64,000 bases of DNA from Mytilus californianus (lineage: Eukaryota; Mollusca; Bivalvia; Mytilida; Mytilidae), in assembly GCF_021869535.1 (NCBI RefSeq), contig NW_026262593.1, positions 71,016,322 to 71,080,321 on the forward strand, written 5' to 3'. The first letter of the stretch is position 1; the number at the start of each line of letters is the position of its first letter. The notes under the pieces are model-generated. The model worked only from the letters and a program-made list of their open reading frames with translations. It had not been told where the DNA came from and made no database searches. This document shows positions 21,485 through 32,789 of this stretch, one piece after another. Made by a program: the position numbers and the translations under genes.

Positions 21485-22370
21485 CATAAACATCGAGTAT
21501 CTCCAATATGAAATCTATTTACCAACTGATTATATGAATAGGAAATAAAAAAAAAAATACACATAATTACTTAACACAAAATGAGTCTGTTGTTTCTATT
21601 TTACTACAAGTCGTAATTATTTTTAATGAGGTGATCATAGAAACGGAATCTAACGCATTATCTTCCAATTGATTTTTTTAACATTTTATAAGCTGGATAA
21701 TTGATAACAGAAAAAATATATTTTGTTATACACGATATTGTTCTTAATGAAAAATATTTGTGTTGAGAATTGGTTTGTCTTTATCTTTGTATTTTTTTTA
21801 TTTTTTTTGTGATTTTGAAAATTAAGTTTTGAGTTTTGATTGCAGATCCTTGATAGTCCCTGTTCAATTAATGAGCACCCGATTGTTTAGTGTCGTTGGG
21901 TTGCTGTCATATTTACCTATACCCATCATCTCATTGTATTTGCAGGTCTTTTTTAAAATTATATTTCATAATCATGTTTTGCGTGTTTCTGTCATGTACC
22001 CTTTTATAAAACCCTTGCTCGACAGAACGTATTATGTTGAACCGCTGTCCGTTTGTACTTCATTTTGTTTTAAACGACTTGGCAGACACTTTAAACTTTG
22101 ATCCTTTTTTTATGTTTTCTACCGAACCAACCGAACCATCTTATACAATCTGTAATAATATAATTGTATGAGAAGAGATAACATTAACATAGGCAGAATC
22201 TACGAAATTCACTTTATATCAATGTATATATGAAACTTTAAAGTCGTGTACATACGAAAATTTTGTAGACATTAATGAGATCTACCCTTGTTTAACTGAA
22301 CTGCTCTAAAGATATAACCTAACTTTTTCACAGTTCTTTTGTTCATATTAACAAAGACAAGATGACTAAT
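21485..22370. other. Non-coding stretch downstream of the TRIM-like gene
   Basis: I see no gene. It is AT rich, with a few T-runs. Confidence 0.4.
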
Positions 22371-22376
22371 AGGAAC

Positions 22377-22382
22377 TTTATT
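22377..22382 (-). terminator. Candidate polyadenylation signal of the TRIM-like gene
   Basis: AATAAA on the minus strand lies about 195 bases past the stop codon of the 22576-24255 gene. It is placed as expected, but a hexamer alone is weak evidence. Confidence 0.4.
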
Positions 22383-22575
22383 TCAGTTTGTAAAGATTGA
22401 TGGAAAACACAGTTACATCTTCTTTGGTGAGGCTGATGCCTTAGGAAGAATAGGAACAATTGTAAAAATCCTTCAAATATAAACAAAATGTATAACTAAT
22501 CTATTGTATTAGAAATTATTGTGGTATGCAAATCTGAATTTTCTAGCACGTCGGAATCAAAGTGATTGAAAAGTT

Positions 22576-24255
22576 TTAAACTACTTTGTACAACGCAACC
22601 TTTCCGTTGTAATCACATATAAGTAATGTTCTTTTCTCTTTGTCATAGTACACAGCTCTCGGCCGATCAAGTCCATCGGATTTAGTCAGTGATGACTTAC
22701 TGTCTTTCCCATCCTGTTGTATTATTGTTAGATTACGAGAGAAATAACCTACAACGTAAACATTATTGTAATTATCTACTGCTACACCGTAAGGATATGC
22801 AATGGACTCACTTTTGAAATGCCATAACGCTTCTCCTTTCAAACTACAACAATGTACACTGCTATTTGCAGAATCTGTGAAAAATAGCCTGTCGCTGCTA
22901 GTTGTTATGTAAAGTGAATTATTAGATTCTACTTTTAAAGTTTCCAGTTGCCTTCCTGACAGATCCAGGACTTGTATTGTAGAGTCTCCATTTATTACGT
23001 AAAGTCTCCCATCCTCTATTGATATTCCAAAACAAATATTATGTAAACTAATTTTATTTTCAATATTGAAATTATTGCTATTCAATATTTCTAAGATTCT
23101 CATGTCCGGGTATGTCACAACAATACGCTGCGGATCTATCACTGTGATATCAAACGGCCTCCCAGAGACTGGAATGTCACGGATATGTTCACCTGTATCG
23201 CTGTACTCTATTAACTGATTTTCATTTGTGGTATTTGCGATCAATAAATGACCATTAGGCAACGTGGCACAACCTGAAATAACTATTTCAGCGTTCCTCT
23301 GAATTTGAAAAGTTTTGATTAGCTGAAGTTTCACGTCGGATATGTTTCTTGATGTTGGAACATTGATCAAGATTTGAGCTTGGTCGCTTTTTGGATCTCT
23401 GAAGGCTAACTTGCGGGCGCATTCCGAGACATTTATTTGCCCAAAATCCTCAACTTCGTTTGCTAATTTGTCGATTAGGCTATGAATAGCTACTTTTAAT
23501 TCATAATCCTTGGTAGCACCAAATACTCTTTTGATAGATCTTACCTCTCTTACAATTCGCTGATTAACTTGACGCGTTCCCAGAAACACGTGTTTGTCTG
23601 AAGAAAATTGTTTCATGTGTTGTGTTTGCTCCTTTAGTTTGGTAAGCATTTCTTTTTTGGATTCTAGCTTCCGAAACAATTTCGAATATTTTGATTTACA
23701 AGTATGAGATGTTGATCTAAGGTCGCGTAGCAACTTTTCCTGCATCTTGTCTAGGTGGCCGTTTAATTTTGATCTCGTTTCAATTATCGTAGTTTTGATC
23801 GCCAATTCTTGTTTGTCAATGTCCTTTGAGGCTGATTCGCGATTCATTATGCATTGTTTCACATTGCGCAGAGTTCCCTCAATCGCCTCTTCTAGGTCAG
23901 ATAATGCAGTTGATTGTCTTGCATTTGTTGAAGCAACACTTATTGATATAACGCCAGAACATGCCTTGTGTTTTGATGGGACACATACCATACAGAGGAC
24001 TTCGTCGTGCGTTTTACAGAACCACTCCAGGTTTTCTCCGTGGTGCTCACAGACCTGTGAGATCGAAACATTTTCAATCTTACGATAATCTTCTATTGAA
24101 ATCGCTTGATGGTTTCTTGATATTTTGCTTTTCCTGTGAGCGTTTTCGCAATCTTCACATAATCCTTCTTCACAGTTCGTACACCATCTTTTCGCGTCCT
24201 TTGTGACGTCATCATACCTACACGGACCACAGGGTACAAGTGTTCCTGAGGCCAT
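22576..24255 (-). CDS. TRIM-like protein: two B-boxes, coiled coil, propeller; no RING
   Basis: The intact frame encodes 559 residues. Zinc-binding residues of a B-box type 1 are seen at C9, C12, C25, C28, C33, C36, H40 and H49. A B-box type 2 is at C69, H72, C80, C88, C91, H96 and C99, the last position being Cys where His is usual. Residues about 105-235 are heptad-like and charged (coiled coil). Residues about 310-559 hold repeated short blades (GHLLIA, YPYGVAVDNYNNVYV, RPRAVYYD), fitting an NHL-type beta-propeller. No RING precedes the B-boxes, so E3 ligase activity is not indicated; such proteins usually act as adaptors in innate immune or RNA-linked roles in the cytoplasm (family knowledge). 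The ATG at 24255 was chosen over the one at 24291 because the intervening bases read as a 3' splice site (TTCTTTCAG at 24268-24276), implying a 5' untranslated exon upstream. It is encoded in one coding exon, as is typical of the expanded bivalve family. Confidence 0.92.
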   Translation of the reverse strand: MASGTLVPCGPCRYDDVTKDAKRWCTNCEEGLCEDCENAHRKSKISRNHQAISIEDYRKIENVSISQVCEHHGENLEWFCKTHDEVLCMVCVPSKHKACSGVISISVASTNARQSTALSDLEEAIEGTLRNVKQCIMNRESASKDIDKQELAIKTTIIETRSKLNGHLDKMQEKLLRDLRSTSHTCKSKYSKLFRKLESKKEMLTKLKEQTQHMKQFSSDKHVFLGTRQVNQRIVREVRSIKRVFGATKDYELKVAIHSLIDKLANEVEDFGQINVSECARKLAFRDPKSDQAQILINVPTSRNISDVKLQLIKTFQIQRNAEIVISGCATLPNGHLLIANTTNENQLIEYSDTGEHIRDIPVSGRPFDITVIDPQRIVVTYPDMRILEILNSNNFNIENKISLHNICFGISIEDGRLYVINGDSTIQVLDLSGRQLETLKVESNNSLYITTSSDRLFFTDSANSSVHCCSLKGEALWHFKSESIAYPYGVAVDNYNNVYVVGYFSRNLTIIQQDGKDSKSSLTKSDGLDRPRAVYYDKEKRTLLICDYNGKVALYKVV

Positions 24256-24266
24256 TTGGACTATCT

Positions 24267-24290
24267 GAAAGAATTGATAAACATATTTCA
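24267..24290 (-). promoter_or_regulatory. Predicted 3' splice site ahead of the TRIM-like coding exon
   Basis: The minus strand reads a pyrimidine-containing tract ending TTCTTTCAG, about ten bases before the ATG at 24255. It implies that the transcript starts in an exon further upstream (higher coordinate) that I could not locate. Confidence 0.55.
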
Positions 24291-24360
24291 ATTTCTTATC
24301 ATTAAGAATAAGACGATCTTATTTTGACTCAAAATTGACAATAATATTACCTTTGTTACG

Positions 24361-25290
24361 TTTTTTTTGGGAGGAGGGGCACCTCTGTCTTAAACCGCAC
24401 ATGAGACACAGGAACCTGAGACCTTATAATTTTATGTGTGTATCCGAAAATATATTTCTATCTGCATATGTTAAGACTTTTCATATCTTACTGATAATTC
24501 TCCCCCTTTAAAGATAAAAATTTCCATGTATAGTCCCTTCATTTTAGAAAAACAACGTTACAGGTTTTGTGCTCCGAGCCATTTATCAGATCGTTTAATT
24601 CATTTTTAGACAAACTGATTGGAAGAATCAATTATTTTATAGTAGCTGGGTGTTTTTTGATAATGTCATCTTTTGTTTGATATGCGACAACACCATCTTA
24701 GGAATTTATATTTTTTGCACTTTATAGCCCATCCAACTCATGTTTGGGTGGACAGGAATTTGATATTTGAAATGTACACATTATTACCTTTCATTAATTT
24801 TGATATGCGACGACCTTACCTTCGAAGACAATTTATTTTTGCACTCTATGACCCCACCCAACCCATTTTTGGGGACATAAATTTGATGCTTGAAATGTTC
24901 ATTTTATGGACTTTCATTTGATATGCGACAACCTTACCATCAATCGACCGTGCGGGACCTTCATTTGTAGTAAAAGTCGTTAAACACCCCCTAGTAGTTC
25001 TTACCATCTAAGAAGATTTAATTTTTGCACTTAATGACCCAACCCTTCTCTTTCGTATAGAAAAGGGGATTTAAAATTTTAATATTTGAATAGGGCTCAT
25101 TTGGATGTTCAATTTCTAATGTCACATGACCCAATTGGCAAAGTCCAAAAAAAAAATGCAATTATATCAATGTTATAAATAGAACTTATGAAACTTACAA
25201 AGTCAATGTAAAACATAAAACTTTCAAACTGCATATTTTTCTTTTTTTTAATCAAAGGTTTTTGGTATTTAGTCAAACATATAACCTGTT
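24361..25290 (+). repeat. 930-bp tandem duplication, copy 1
   Basis: The segment from 'tttttgggaggaggggcacc' to 'tagtcaaacatataacctgt' is repeated at once at 25291-26227 at about 97 percent identity by eye. It begins about 105 bases upstream of the TRIM-like start codon, so it probably lies in the 5' intron. Each copy has internal sub-repeats of about 120 bp marked by 'tttgatatgcgac' and 'tttttgcac..tatgaccc'. Confidence 0.93.
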
Positions 25291-26227
25291 TTTTTTTTTG
25301 GGAGGAGGGGCACCTCTGTCTTAAACCGCACATGAGACACAGGAACCTGAGACCTTATAATTTTATTTGTGTATCCGAAAATATATTTCTATCTGCATAT
25401 GTTAAGACTTCATATCTTACTGATAATTCTCCACCTTTAAAGATAAAAAATTCCATGTATAGTCCCTTCATTTTAGTCCTTCATTTTAGAAAAACAACGT
25501 TACAGGTTTGTGCTCCGAGCCATTTATCAGATCGTTTAATTCATTTTTAGACAAACTGATTGGAAGAATCAATTATTTTATAGTAGCTGGGTGTTTTTTG
25601 ATAATGTCACCTTTTGTTTGATATGCGACAACATCATCTTAGGAATTTATATTTTTTGCACTTTATAGCCCATTCAACTCATGTTTGGGGGACAGGAATT
25701 TGATATTTGAAATGTACACATTATTACCTTTCATTAATTTTGATATGCGACGACCTTACCTTCGAAGACAATTTATTTTTGCACTCTATGACCCCACCCA
25801 ACCCATTTTTGGGGACATAAATTTGATGCTTGAAATGTTCATTTTATGGACTTTCATTTGATATGCGACAACCTTACCATCAATCGACCGTGCGGGACCT
25901 TCATTTGTAGTAAAAGTCGTTAAACACCCCCTAGTAGTTCTTACCATCTTAGAAGATTTAATTTTTGCACTTAATGACCCAACCCTTCTCTTTCGTATAG
26001 AAAAGGGGATTTAAAATTTTAATATTTGAATAGGGCTCATTTGGATGTTCAATTTCTAATGTCACATGACCCCATTTGGCAAAGTCCAAAAAAATATGCA
26101 ATATCAATGTTATAAATAGAACTAATGAAACTTACAAAGTCAATGTAAAACATAAAACTTTCAAACTGCATATTTTTCTTTTTTTTAATCAAAGGTTTTT
26201 GGTATTTAGTCAAACATATAACCTGTT
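25291..26227 (+). repeat. 930-bp tandem duplication, copy 2
   Basis: Second copy of the unit at 24361-25290. Small differences include a 15-base local repeat ('ttcattttagtccttcattt') and single-base changes. Because the copies are so similar, the duplication is recent or subject to gene conversion. Confidence 0.93.
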
Positions 26228-26859
26228 AAATTCTTCAATTTCTAAAAATTTCAGAATGCCAGCTGTTTTTGAATCAGAAATATATGCCCCCTCACAAAAT
26301 TTCAAATTGTAATATCTCTAAAACGACAACAGATATTTCAAATATGCTTAATGTAAACTTATCTGAATGAAGTACAATAAAAAAATTGTGGCAATTCAAA
26401 AGCTCATTACGGGCACACTGAATAATTAATTATATGATGTAATACCGAACTTGAGAACCAGAAGGCGTTAAGACATGGGACTACTACTATTCAACTTAGG
26501 ATCAATTAACCTTTCAAAAGGTCACGCGGTCAAGGTTTAAGTATCTTTTGAAGGTCAGGATGACATTTCCTCATGACCCTTACCTTGACCTCAATTTGAA
26601 ATCTCTTAATCCTAAAATACTGATCATTTTTGCAGTTTATAGTAGGTTGATATCTGTTACCATTTCAAAGATATAAACAACAAATTATTCTTTAAAGAAT
26701 TATCTCGACGTAACTTTTGAAAGGATGGTCGGACAGTTTTGGGTCTAATGTATAAAATATAGAGCTCTCAGAGAGGAACACTTTATACGCTGTGTATAAT
26801 CAGTTTTCTTAATAGTGAACAAAAAGGTAAAACATGCTACACAGAGGAACAAGTGATCA
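26228..26859. other. Non-coding stretch
   Basis: I see no gene or repeat relation with the rest of the window. Confidence 0.4.
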
Positions 26860-27533
26860 GTATGCTGGAGTTTCTTATTAACAATATATTTATGTTGAAT
26901 TTGGAGGTAGACTTTTTCAACAAATTGTCGGCATTCCTATAGGAGCCAACTGTGCGCCTATCCTTGCAGACCTCTTCTTATTTTTATATGAGTCGGAGTT
27001 CCTTCAGACATTTGTCAAAAACAAGAAGATCAAAGAAGCCAGATCGTTTAATTTCACATTCAGATATATTGATGATGTGCTTTCCATTAACAATCTAAAC
27101 TTTTCTGATTGGGTTCCATTAATATATCCTCCAGAACTAGTAATTAAGGAAACAACATTCACGGCTTCTTCCGCCTCATTTTTAGACTTATACCTCGAAT
27201 TTGACATAAATGGCCAACCGAGTACCAGAATCTATGACGAACGAGACGATTTTAATTTTTAAATTATCAATTTTCCCCACCATAGTAGCAATATACCAAC
27301 TTCACCTGCATATGGGATTTCCAACCTCATTCGGTATTCAAGAGCTTGCAGCTGCTACTCAAGAATTTATAAAACGTTACCACAGTCTGAGGAGAAATTT
27401 GATGAACCAGGGTTATGTCAAACTACGTCTCGTCCTTTTTCTAAAAAAAAAGTTCATCGGAAGATACCAAGACCTTATTGATAAATATTCCGTATCAACT
27501 TCACAAATAATACATGATGGTCTTGAAGTATAG
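26860..27533 (+). pseudogene. Reverse transcriptase remnant A (Penelope-type)
   Basis: The segment encodes the central reverse transcriptase blocks. In one frame there is VGIPIGANCAPILADLFL (about 26920-26985), followed by FRYIDDVLSINN with the catalytic YIDD intact (about 27062-27078), then the FLDLYLEFDINGQ and YDERDDFNF blocks. A frame change lies near 26895, where the upstream MLEFLINNIF block is in another frame. A TAA follows DDFNF (27260). After the stop a diverged C-terminal region runs on. The block order and the HxANCAP/YxDD style match Penelope-like reverse transcriptases known from molluscs. There is no endonuclease domain and no intact frame, so it is dead. Confidence 0.8.
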
Positions 27534-28110
27534 ATTCTAGGTACTGACGTTGTTTATCATCTTAATTACGTGTTATAGTGTTCTTTTATTTGTCTTTGTA
27601 GATTATTAACCTTTACAGTTTAGTTCATTTTCGGTAATATCCTCTTGGCGTGGCTCCGTAATTATACATCCCATCATTGTGTTATTGTGCTATGGTCATG
27701 TTTTGTATTCTTGACTTTCATTTTTGCTTATATACTTTGTATATATGCCATTTTGTTTTTCTTTGTTGACATATTTGTTTGTTTTTATAGTGATTAAGAT
27801 TATAACACAATGTTGATTGCTGTTTCCCTATCTTTGACATTTTTACCTATTATGTTTGTTTGTTTTGTTCACACATTGTTGTCAATATAATGGAATTTAA
27901 TGTGACTGTCATACAAGTGAGAGGTTTAGCTAGCTATAAAACCAGGTTTAATCCACCGTTTTCAACATAACAAAATGCCTGTACAAAGTCAGGAATATGA
28001 CAGTTGTTTTCCATTCATTTGATGTGTTTGAGATTTTGATTGTGCCATTTTCCGTTTTGTATTTTCCTTGGAGTTCGGTATTTTTGTTATTTTACTTTTT
28101 ATCTCTTCTC
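27534..28110 (+). repeat. 3' tail following reverse transcriptase remnant A
   Basis: A T-rich non-coding stretch is followed at 27905-28105 by the 'gtgagaggtttagctagc' block, also found alone at 7055-7275 and 30500-30690. Its place right after the reverse transcriptase remnant suggests that this block is the element's 3' untranslated region and that the solo copies are 5'-truncated insertions. Confidence 0.6.
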
Positions 28111-29233
28111 GTTTTCTTAATATTGAAGCTTGACATTTTAGCGTAAAATTTTTTGCACTCTATGACCTTTGACTATGGTTGCAAATGAAAGTTCACATGA
28201 ACTAAAGATTATTGGTGAAGGTCTAATGTATATACGCCTTCCGGTTATCGAAATACAATTTTTCAAAAATTGTGTATAATATTTCAAGGAAAATTACTCT
28301 GATAAGGGTTGATAACAAAATAATTGTCTATGTTTATTAACATAGCCATCTGTTCCTGTACATGTTGCCATTTTCAGATCGATTCTATCTGTAACAATTT
28401 TTAAGCTATATTCAAATAAAAGAAAATAATTGTTTCAAGGGGATATAACTCAAAAGTGGATGATGAAATCCTACACAGCCTCATTTGGTAATATTTCATG
28501 ATGAGGTCTACCGATGACCCATATTTGGTCATGATAACTTCAGTAGAAACGGGGGAGGCCATGTCAAAATAAATGTTGGAAAAAAAAACCCATTAGAAAA
28601 ACAATAAGGTCTTTTCCAACATAGGGGAAAGATATTAAAAATGAAACCTCGGTATGTAATTCCCATGATTTATTATCAAAACATAAAATGCTGTTGACTA
28701 TCGGTTACGAATTATTTACCACGTCTTATAAATTCTCTAATATTTATTGTGGAAACGAGATTTGTTCAACACGGAAGTTGGTTACGTCACATCTTTTTAC
28801 ACTATCTCGCATTTTTCTTTCACAATGTGTATCAAATGAACATTTGCGTTTGTCACCGATTATAAGAAATTTAAAACAGTAATAACAAAACAGTACAGAT
28901 GAGTATGCGCAAGACTAGTTTACCTGTGATATGTTAACAGCTATTTCACGTATTTCTCCCGACACACCTCTTCATGTTGTGTGTCGTGTTAATTGTCACG
29001 CATAAGTTGACTCGATATAAATAAAATGTGAAGGCGCGATATTTTAAATCGGTTAAGTAATGTTAATTGAAAACGTACTATTATATTAATACCTTATTAT
29101 ACAAATGAAAGCAGAAGACATTTCAAGCAATATAAATCACAAAGAAGACAACAAATATAATAATAATAAAATGAAAATGAAAAAAAACAAGCCTTATACA
29201 TTTTTACTGACTAGCTATTATTTCAATTAAAAA
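28111..29233. other. Non-coding stretch
   Basis: No supported gene. One 64-codon open frame (28688-28882, plus) has no recognisable motif. Confidence 0.35.
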
Positions 29234-29235
29234 TA

Positions 29236-29261
29236 AACACACACACACACACACACACACC
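29236..29261. repeat. (AC)n microsatellite
   Basis: A run of about thirteen AC units. Confidence 0.95.
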
Positions 29262-29340
29262 AAATACACATTATAACACGTACTATAAGTAAATGAATGT
29301 CTTACTGGAAAATGTTTTCATGTTTTAATTTGTATTTTTA

Positions 29341-29559
29341 CTACTGTTGACAGACTGCATAACCTTCCTTTTTCAATGTAAAAGTATAGTTTGTATCTGA
29401 CCATGACACAGTCAAGAAATAGCATGACAGAAATACAATCCGATATCGTTGTAGCGACTCTTTAATTATTTCTTGCATGAAGTACTGAATAATTTGCATC
29501 CAGGCAATTTGATTTTTTTGTGAAAACTTCGGATTGTTCATGGTCAAATTTTGGAACAC
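29341..29559 (-). CDS. Short open frame, hypothetical
   Basis: This is an open frame of 72 codons with a mixed, protein-like composition (NQIAWMQIIQYFMQEIIKES, then an internal hydrophobic stretch FLSCYFLTVSW). No splice sites, domain or homologous copy in the window support it. It may be chance or the remains of a coding exon. Confidence 0.2.
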   Translation of the reverse strand: MFQNLTMNNPKFSQKNQIAWMQIIQYFMQEIIKESLQRYRIVFLSCYFLTVSWSDTNYTFTLKKEGYAVCQQ

Positions 29560-29561
29560 AT

Positions 29562-30499
29562 TTTTACTGAGGCAAATATGAAAGCTAGACCTTTATCGGT
29601 TTGAACAACACAAACAATTACGAATCACTGCTCTAGTAAACACACTGTGTTACATAACCTGTTTAAGTCCGTCATATTAGAGGGAATTAAACACTTGTTG
29701 GTTCCTCGGTTGGTTCTTAATTTGCTTATATCATTAAATATTGTGACTACAGTAACTTTATCTTGAAACATCTTACTGTAATTTATAAGTTAAATTAAAG
29801 CGTCTGTCCAAGTTTCTATTTGTGTTTGACAAAGTTATTTTGGGTACATTTCACATATGTCTTATTTGTCTGTATAGTCGAGATACTCGTGGTTTGTCTA
29901 CAGGGTTTTTGTTTTCTGTTGTTTGTTTTCATGTGTGTTTACTGTTTGGTTTTATATTACAGTTATTTTATTTTAATTTTCTATATGTATGTAAAAGTTA
30001 AGATATAAATTCTGCTTCTTCATTGATAAGATTTTAAGTTTAAAGCAAATATTCACAGGATTTTAAAGTTTATACACAGTTTTGATTTAGAAGAAAAACC
30101 GACAAGGTTAGAAAATACAAATAATACACCATTACAAACACGATTCCATTTTAATATTCTTGTCATGGTTAGAAAACACCATTACAAACTCAATCCCAAT
30201 TTATTCTTTTACGTGTCTATTTTTAGAAATTTACCTGTGATAATATAAACGTCAGAAAAAATACGTAACTTTTTGTGACGTTGATCCATTTATGTGACGC
30301 GCAGTTTTTATTTCGTTTGTGGTGTCCTGGTGTGCTGTCGTAAATTCATGGGAGGTGTCCGTTGTTATTCTGTGGTTTACATGTTGTAATGTACTACTAT
30401 ATTATTTATTTATGTATTTCTCTGTGCTGAGTGTTCTTGCTTTTGTTTGTACTGTATTCCTGTCACGTAGTGTTGTCATTTTAGCGGTATTTTTAACAT
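29562..30499. other. Non-coding stretch
   Basis: No supported gene. The open frames are T-rich, hydrophobic low-complexity translations. Confidence 0.35.
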
Positions 30500-30690
30500 T
30501 GCCACATAAACGGGAGGTTTGGCTTGCCATAAAACCAGTTTCAACCAACTATTTTTTTCTTAAAATGTCCTGTACCAAGTCAGGAATATGGCAGTTGTTA
30601 TCTACAGTCCGTTTCTATGTATGTTGGCGTTTGGTTTTGTTGTAGTTCAGTGTTTCTGTTGTTCCGTTGTTTTCCTCTTATAGTTGATGT
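30500..30690 (+). repeat. Diverged copy of the 'gtgagaggtttagctagc' tail
   Basis: It matches 27905-28105 through 'ataaaccag' and 'taccaagtcaggaatatgg', 'cagttgttatct' and the T/G-rich end. Confidence 0.55.
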
Positions 30691-30839
30691 GTTTCCCTCG
30701 GTTTTAGTTTGTTACCGGATTTGTTGTTGCTTAATCGAATTATGACTAATTTAACAGCGGTGTACTACTGTTGCCTTTATCGATGTCTTAAAAAACTTTA
30801 ACTACATTATAAAACTGGTAGTAAAAATAAAGAGATGTT

Positions 30840-31110
30840 GTAAGATTTCCGATGAGACAACTATCTAACAGAGCCCAAAGGACGAGTGTGTACATGTAAG
30901 CAAACACAGGCCTTCAACAATGAGCAAAACCCATACCGTATACTTAGCAAATAAAAGGTCGCGACATGAAACAATGTAAAATAATTTGATTTAGAAAACA
31001 AATAAGACTGATTAAACATGTTAAAGCAATCACAATAATCGAAACTCAAATATGACATACCACAACCAACGACAACAACTGAATGACAGGCTCCTAACTT
31101 AGGACAACTC
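30840..31110 (-). repeat. Retroelement-like tail repeat, minus copy
   Basis: This is the reverse complement of the 21150-21482 block, sharing 'gatgagacaactatc', 'ggccttcaacaatgagcaaa', 'cgacaacaactgaa' and 'gacaggctcctaact'. Confidence 0.7.
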
Positions 31111-31139
31111 ACATAAAAAAAACTATACATGCAAGCTTT

Positions 31140-31885
31140 GAGATAGTAGTTGTAGGATTAAGTATTAAAAGATGTATGAATGTGAAGGAAAAATGTAGGA
31201 AAAATGAAAATGTAGGTAATGTATATATAATTCTGTACGTTTATGTATTTTTTTTTAATTTTGTTTCATTTGCAATCTAATCTGTAGAAAGGCGACGATC
31301 CCTAAACATGTTCAAAGAATATATCAAAAATTATTCTTTCATTCTGAAATATGGTTGCGCATTAAGACGTTAAATGACTTCCAAAAAATACATGACGTTA
31401 TGATGATGTTTTGTGAAAAAAATGCTAAAAGGAAAATAATTACCAAAATTTAAACCGCGTATTGATTATTCAAATATATTAAATGTAGAGAAAAAATGAA
31501 GAAAATATTTATAAATGTCACAACCCAAAGTAATCTATTTACACAAAGGACATGTATGTCATCCCGCAATAAGAGGGTTAAATCAGAAAATGGCATGAAC
31601 CAAAAATATGTCTAATTACATATCATATATAATAAATTGTTTTATCACGGATTACAATTGTGTCGAGTTTTGTGATACGACAACTTCCTAGAAATGTCGG
31701 TATATATTCCGGAAAGAGACATGGTGAATAAGACTTTTTGTTTACCCCAATTGGTAACTCAATACCGTCAATCATAACGAACGTCACTATGTGGCGTAGT
31801 CTTAATCGTCATAACAGTGAAGGAATGTCAGCGGCTCACAAAAAGTAGCGAAATAATGAAAATCCTTTAATTGTGCGTTACATAT
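31140..31885. other. Non-coding stretch
   Basis: I see nothing I can support here. Confidence 0.35.
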
Positions 31886-31889
31886 TTAG

Positions 31890-32343
31890 TCTTACTCTTC
31901 ATAACAGGGAAATCCCCCAAGGGTGACTGGGGAATAGAAGTATGGTCACCATCGGTCTTCCTCCGACCGGCAGTAAAACCCTTGCTAAAGTGGGGCGTCC
32001 GTTTGGCTGTGCGGGATGTACAAATGCAGCCACGTCCGGTCAGAATGGGGACGTTAAATCCGATGCCTCGTGTAAAGAGAGTGCCACGCTCTTTGCACGT
32101 TAAGAACCCTTGCAACAACTCTTTGAGGAGTCCGTAGGTGACCTGTTGCAAGGCTAAATTTCTGTCCCTATCCAATATAACCTCATTTCCCGTGGCAGTC
32201 TAAATTTCTCCGATCTTCATCCCGGAAGCCCCTATTACAGAACCTACCTATTGTATTTATTGTTAACTTGTTCTCGTCCTGAATATGCATGAAATATTTG
32301 CCATTGGACGTTAAGCAACCAACAATCAATCAATCAATCAATC
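31890..32343 (+). repeat. SINE-like repeat with (CAAT)n tail
   Basis: The block contains 'cagtaaaacccttgctaaag', 'gagagtgccacgctctttgc', 'ggagtccgtaggtgacctgt', 'tgaatatgcatgaaatattt' and 'ttggacgttaagcaac', and ends in 'caatcaatcaatcaatca'. I know this string as a common dispersed molluscan repeat. A partial copy in reverse lies at 55620-55715 and decayed relatives at 18420-19060. Overlapping open frames on both strands are by-products. Confidence 0.7.
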
Positions 32344-32789
32344 ATAACAGGGAAAGAATATCAGCGGCGCTCTACGAGTAACAACAAAATGAGAATTCTG
32401 AAATTGTGCGTCTTTAATTTTTTTATTACGCTCTTTACATACCAAAAACTAAATTAATGGCTGAAAGTATTATTATAAAATATTGCAGACATAAAAAAAT
32501 TGTCTTTACTGCGAATTACTTATTTTTTTATTTATTCGGAAAAATATCAAGTTGTGTTTATCATCATGTATATATATATTGTATTACAGTCATCAACAAA
32601 AGATAGGTGTCTATCAACTGTATCAACCTCTAAATCGCTCCTTGTCCAAAATCATAAAATCATTTCACAGATCTACCATAAAAAAAACTATAGCTACAGT
32701 GCACTTACAATATTCTTGACTTTTGATACTAGGTAAATAAACAAGTGACAGTGTAAGAATTTTTTTTTAATCTCTCCTTTCCCTTTTAA

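Noticed and set aside
23747-24206. Plus-strand frames of 113 and 81 codons
   Set aside because: They are antisense shadows of the TRIM-like gene.
24256-24291. Twelve extra N-terminal codons of the TRIM-like gene
   Set aside because: The bases read as a 3' splice site (TTCTTTCAG), so they are probably intron.
31867-32175. 102-codon minus and 88-codon plus frames
   Set aside because: Both are read through a dispersed SINE-like repeat on opposite strands.
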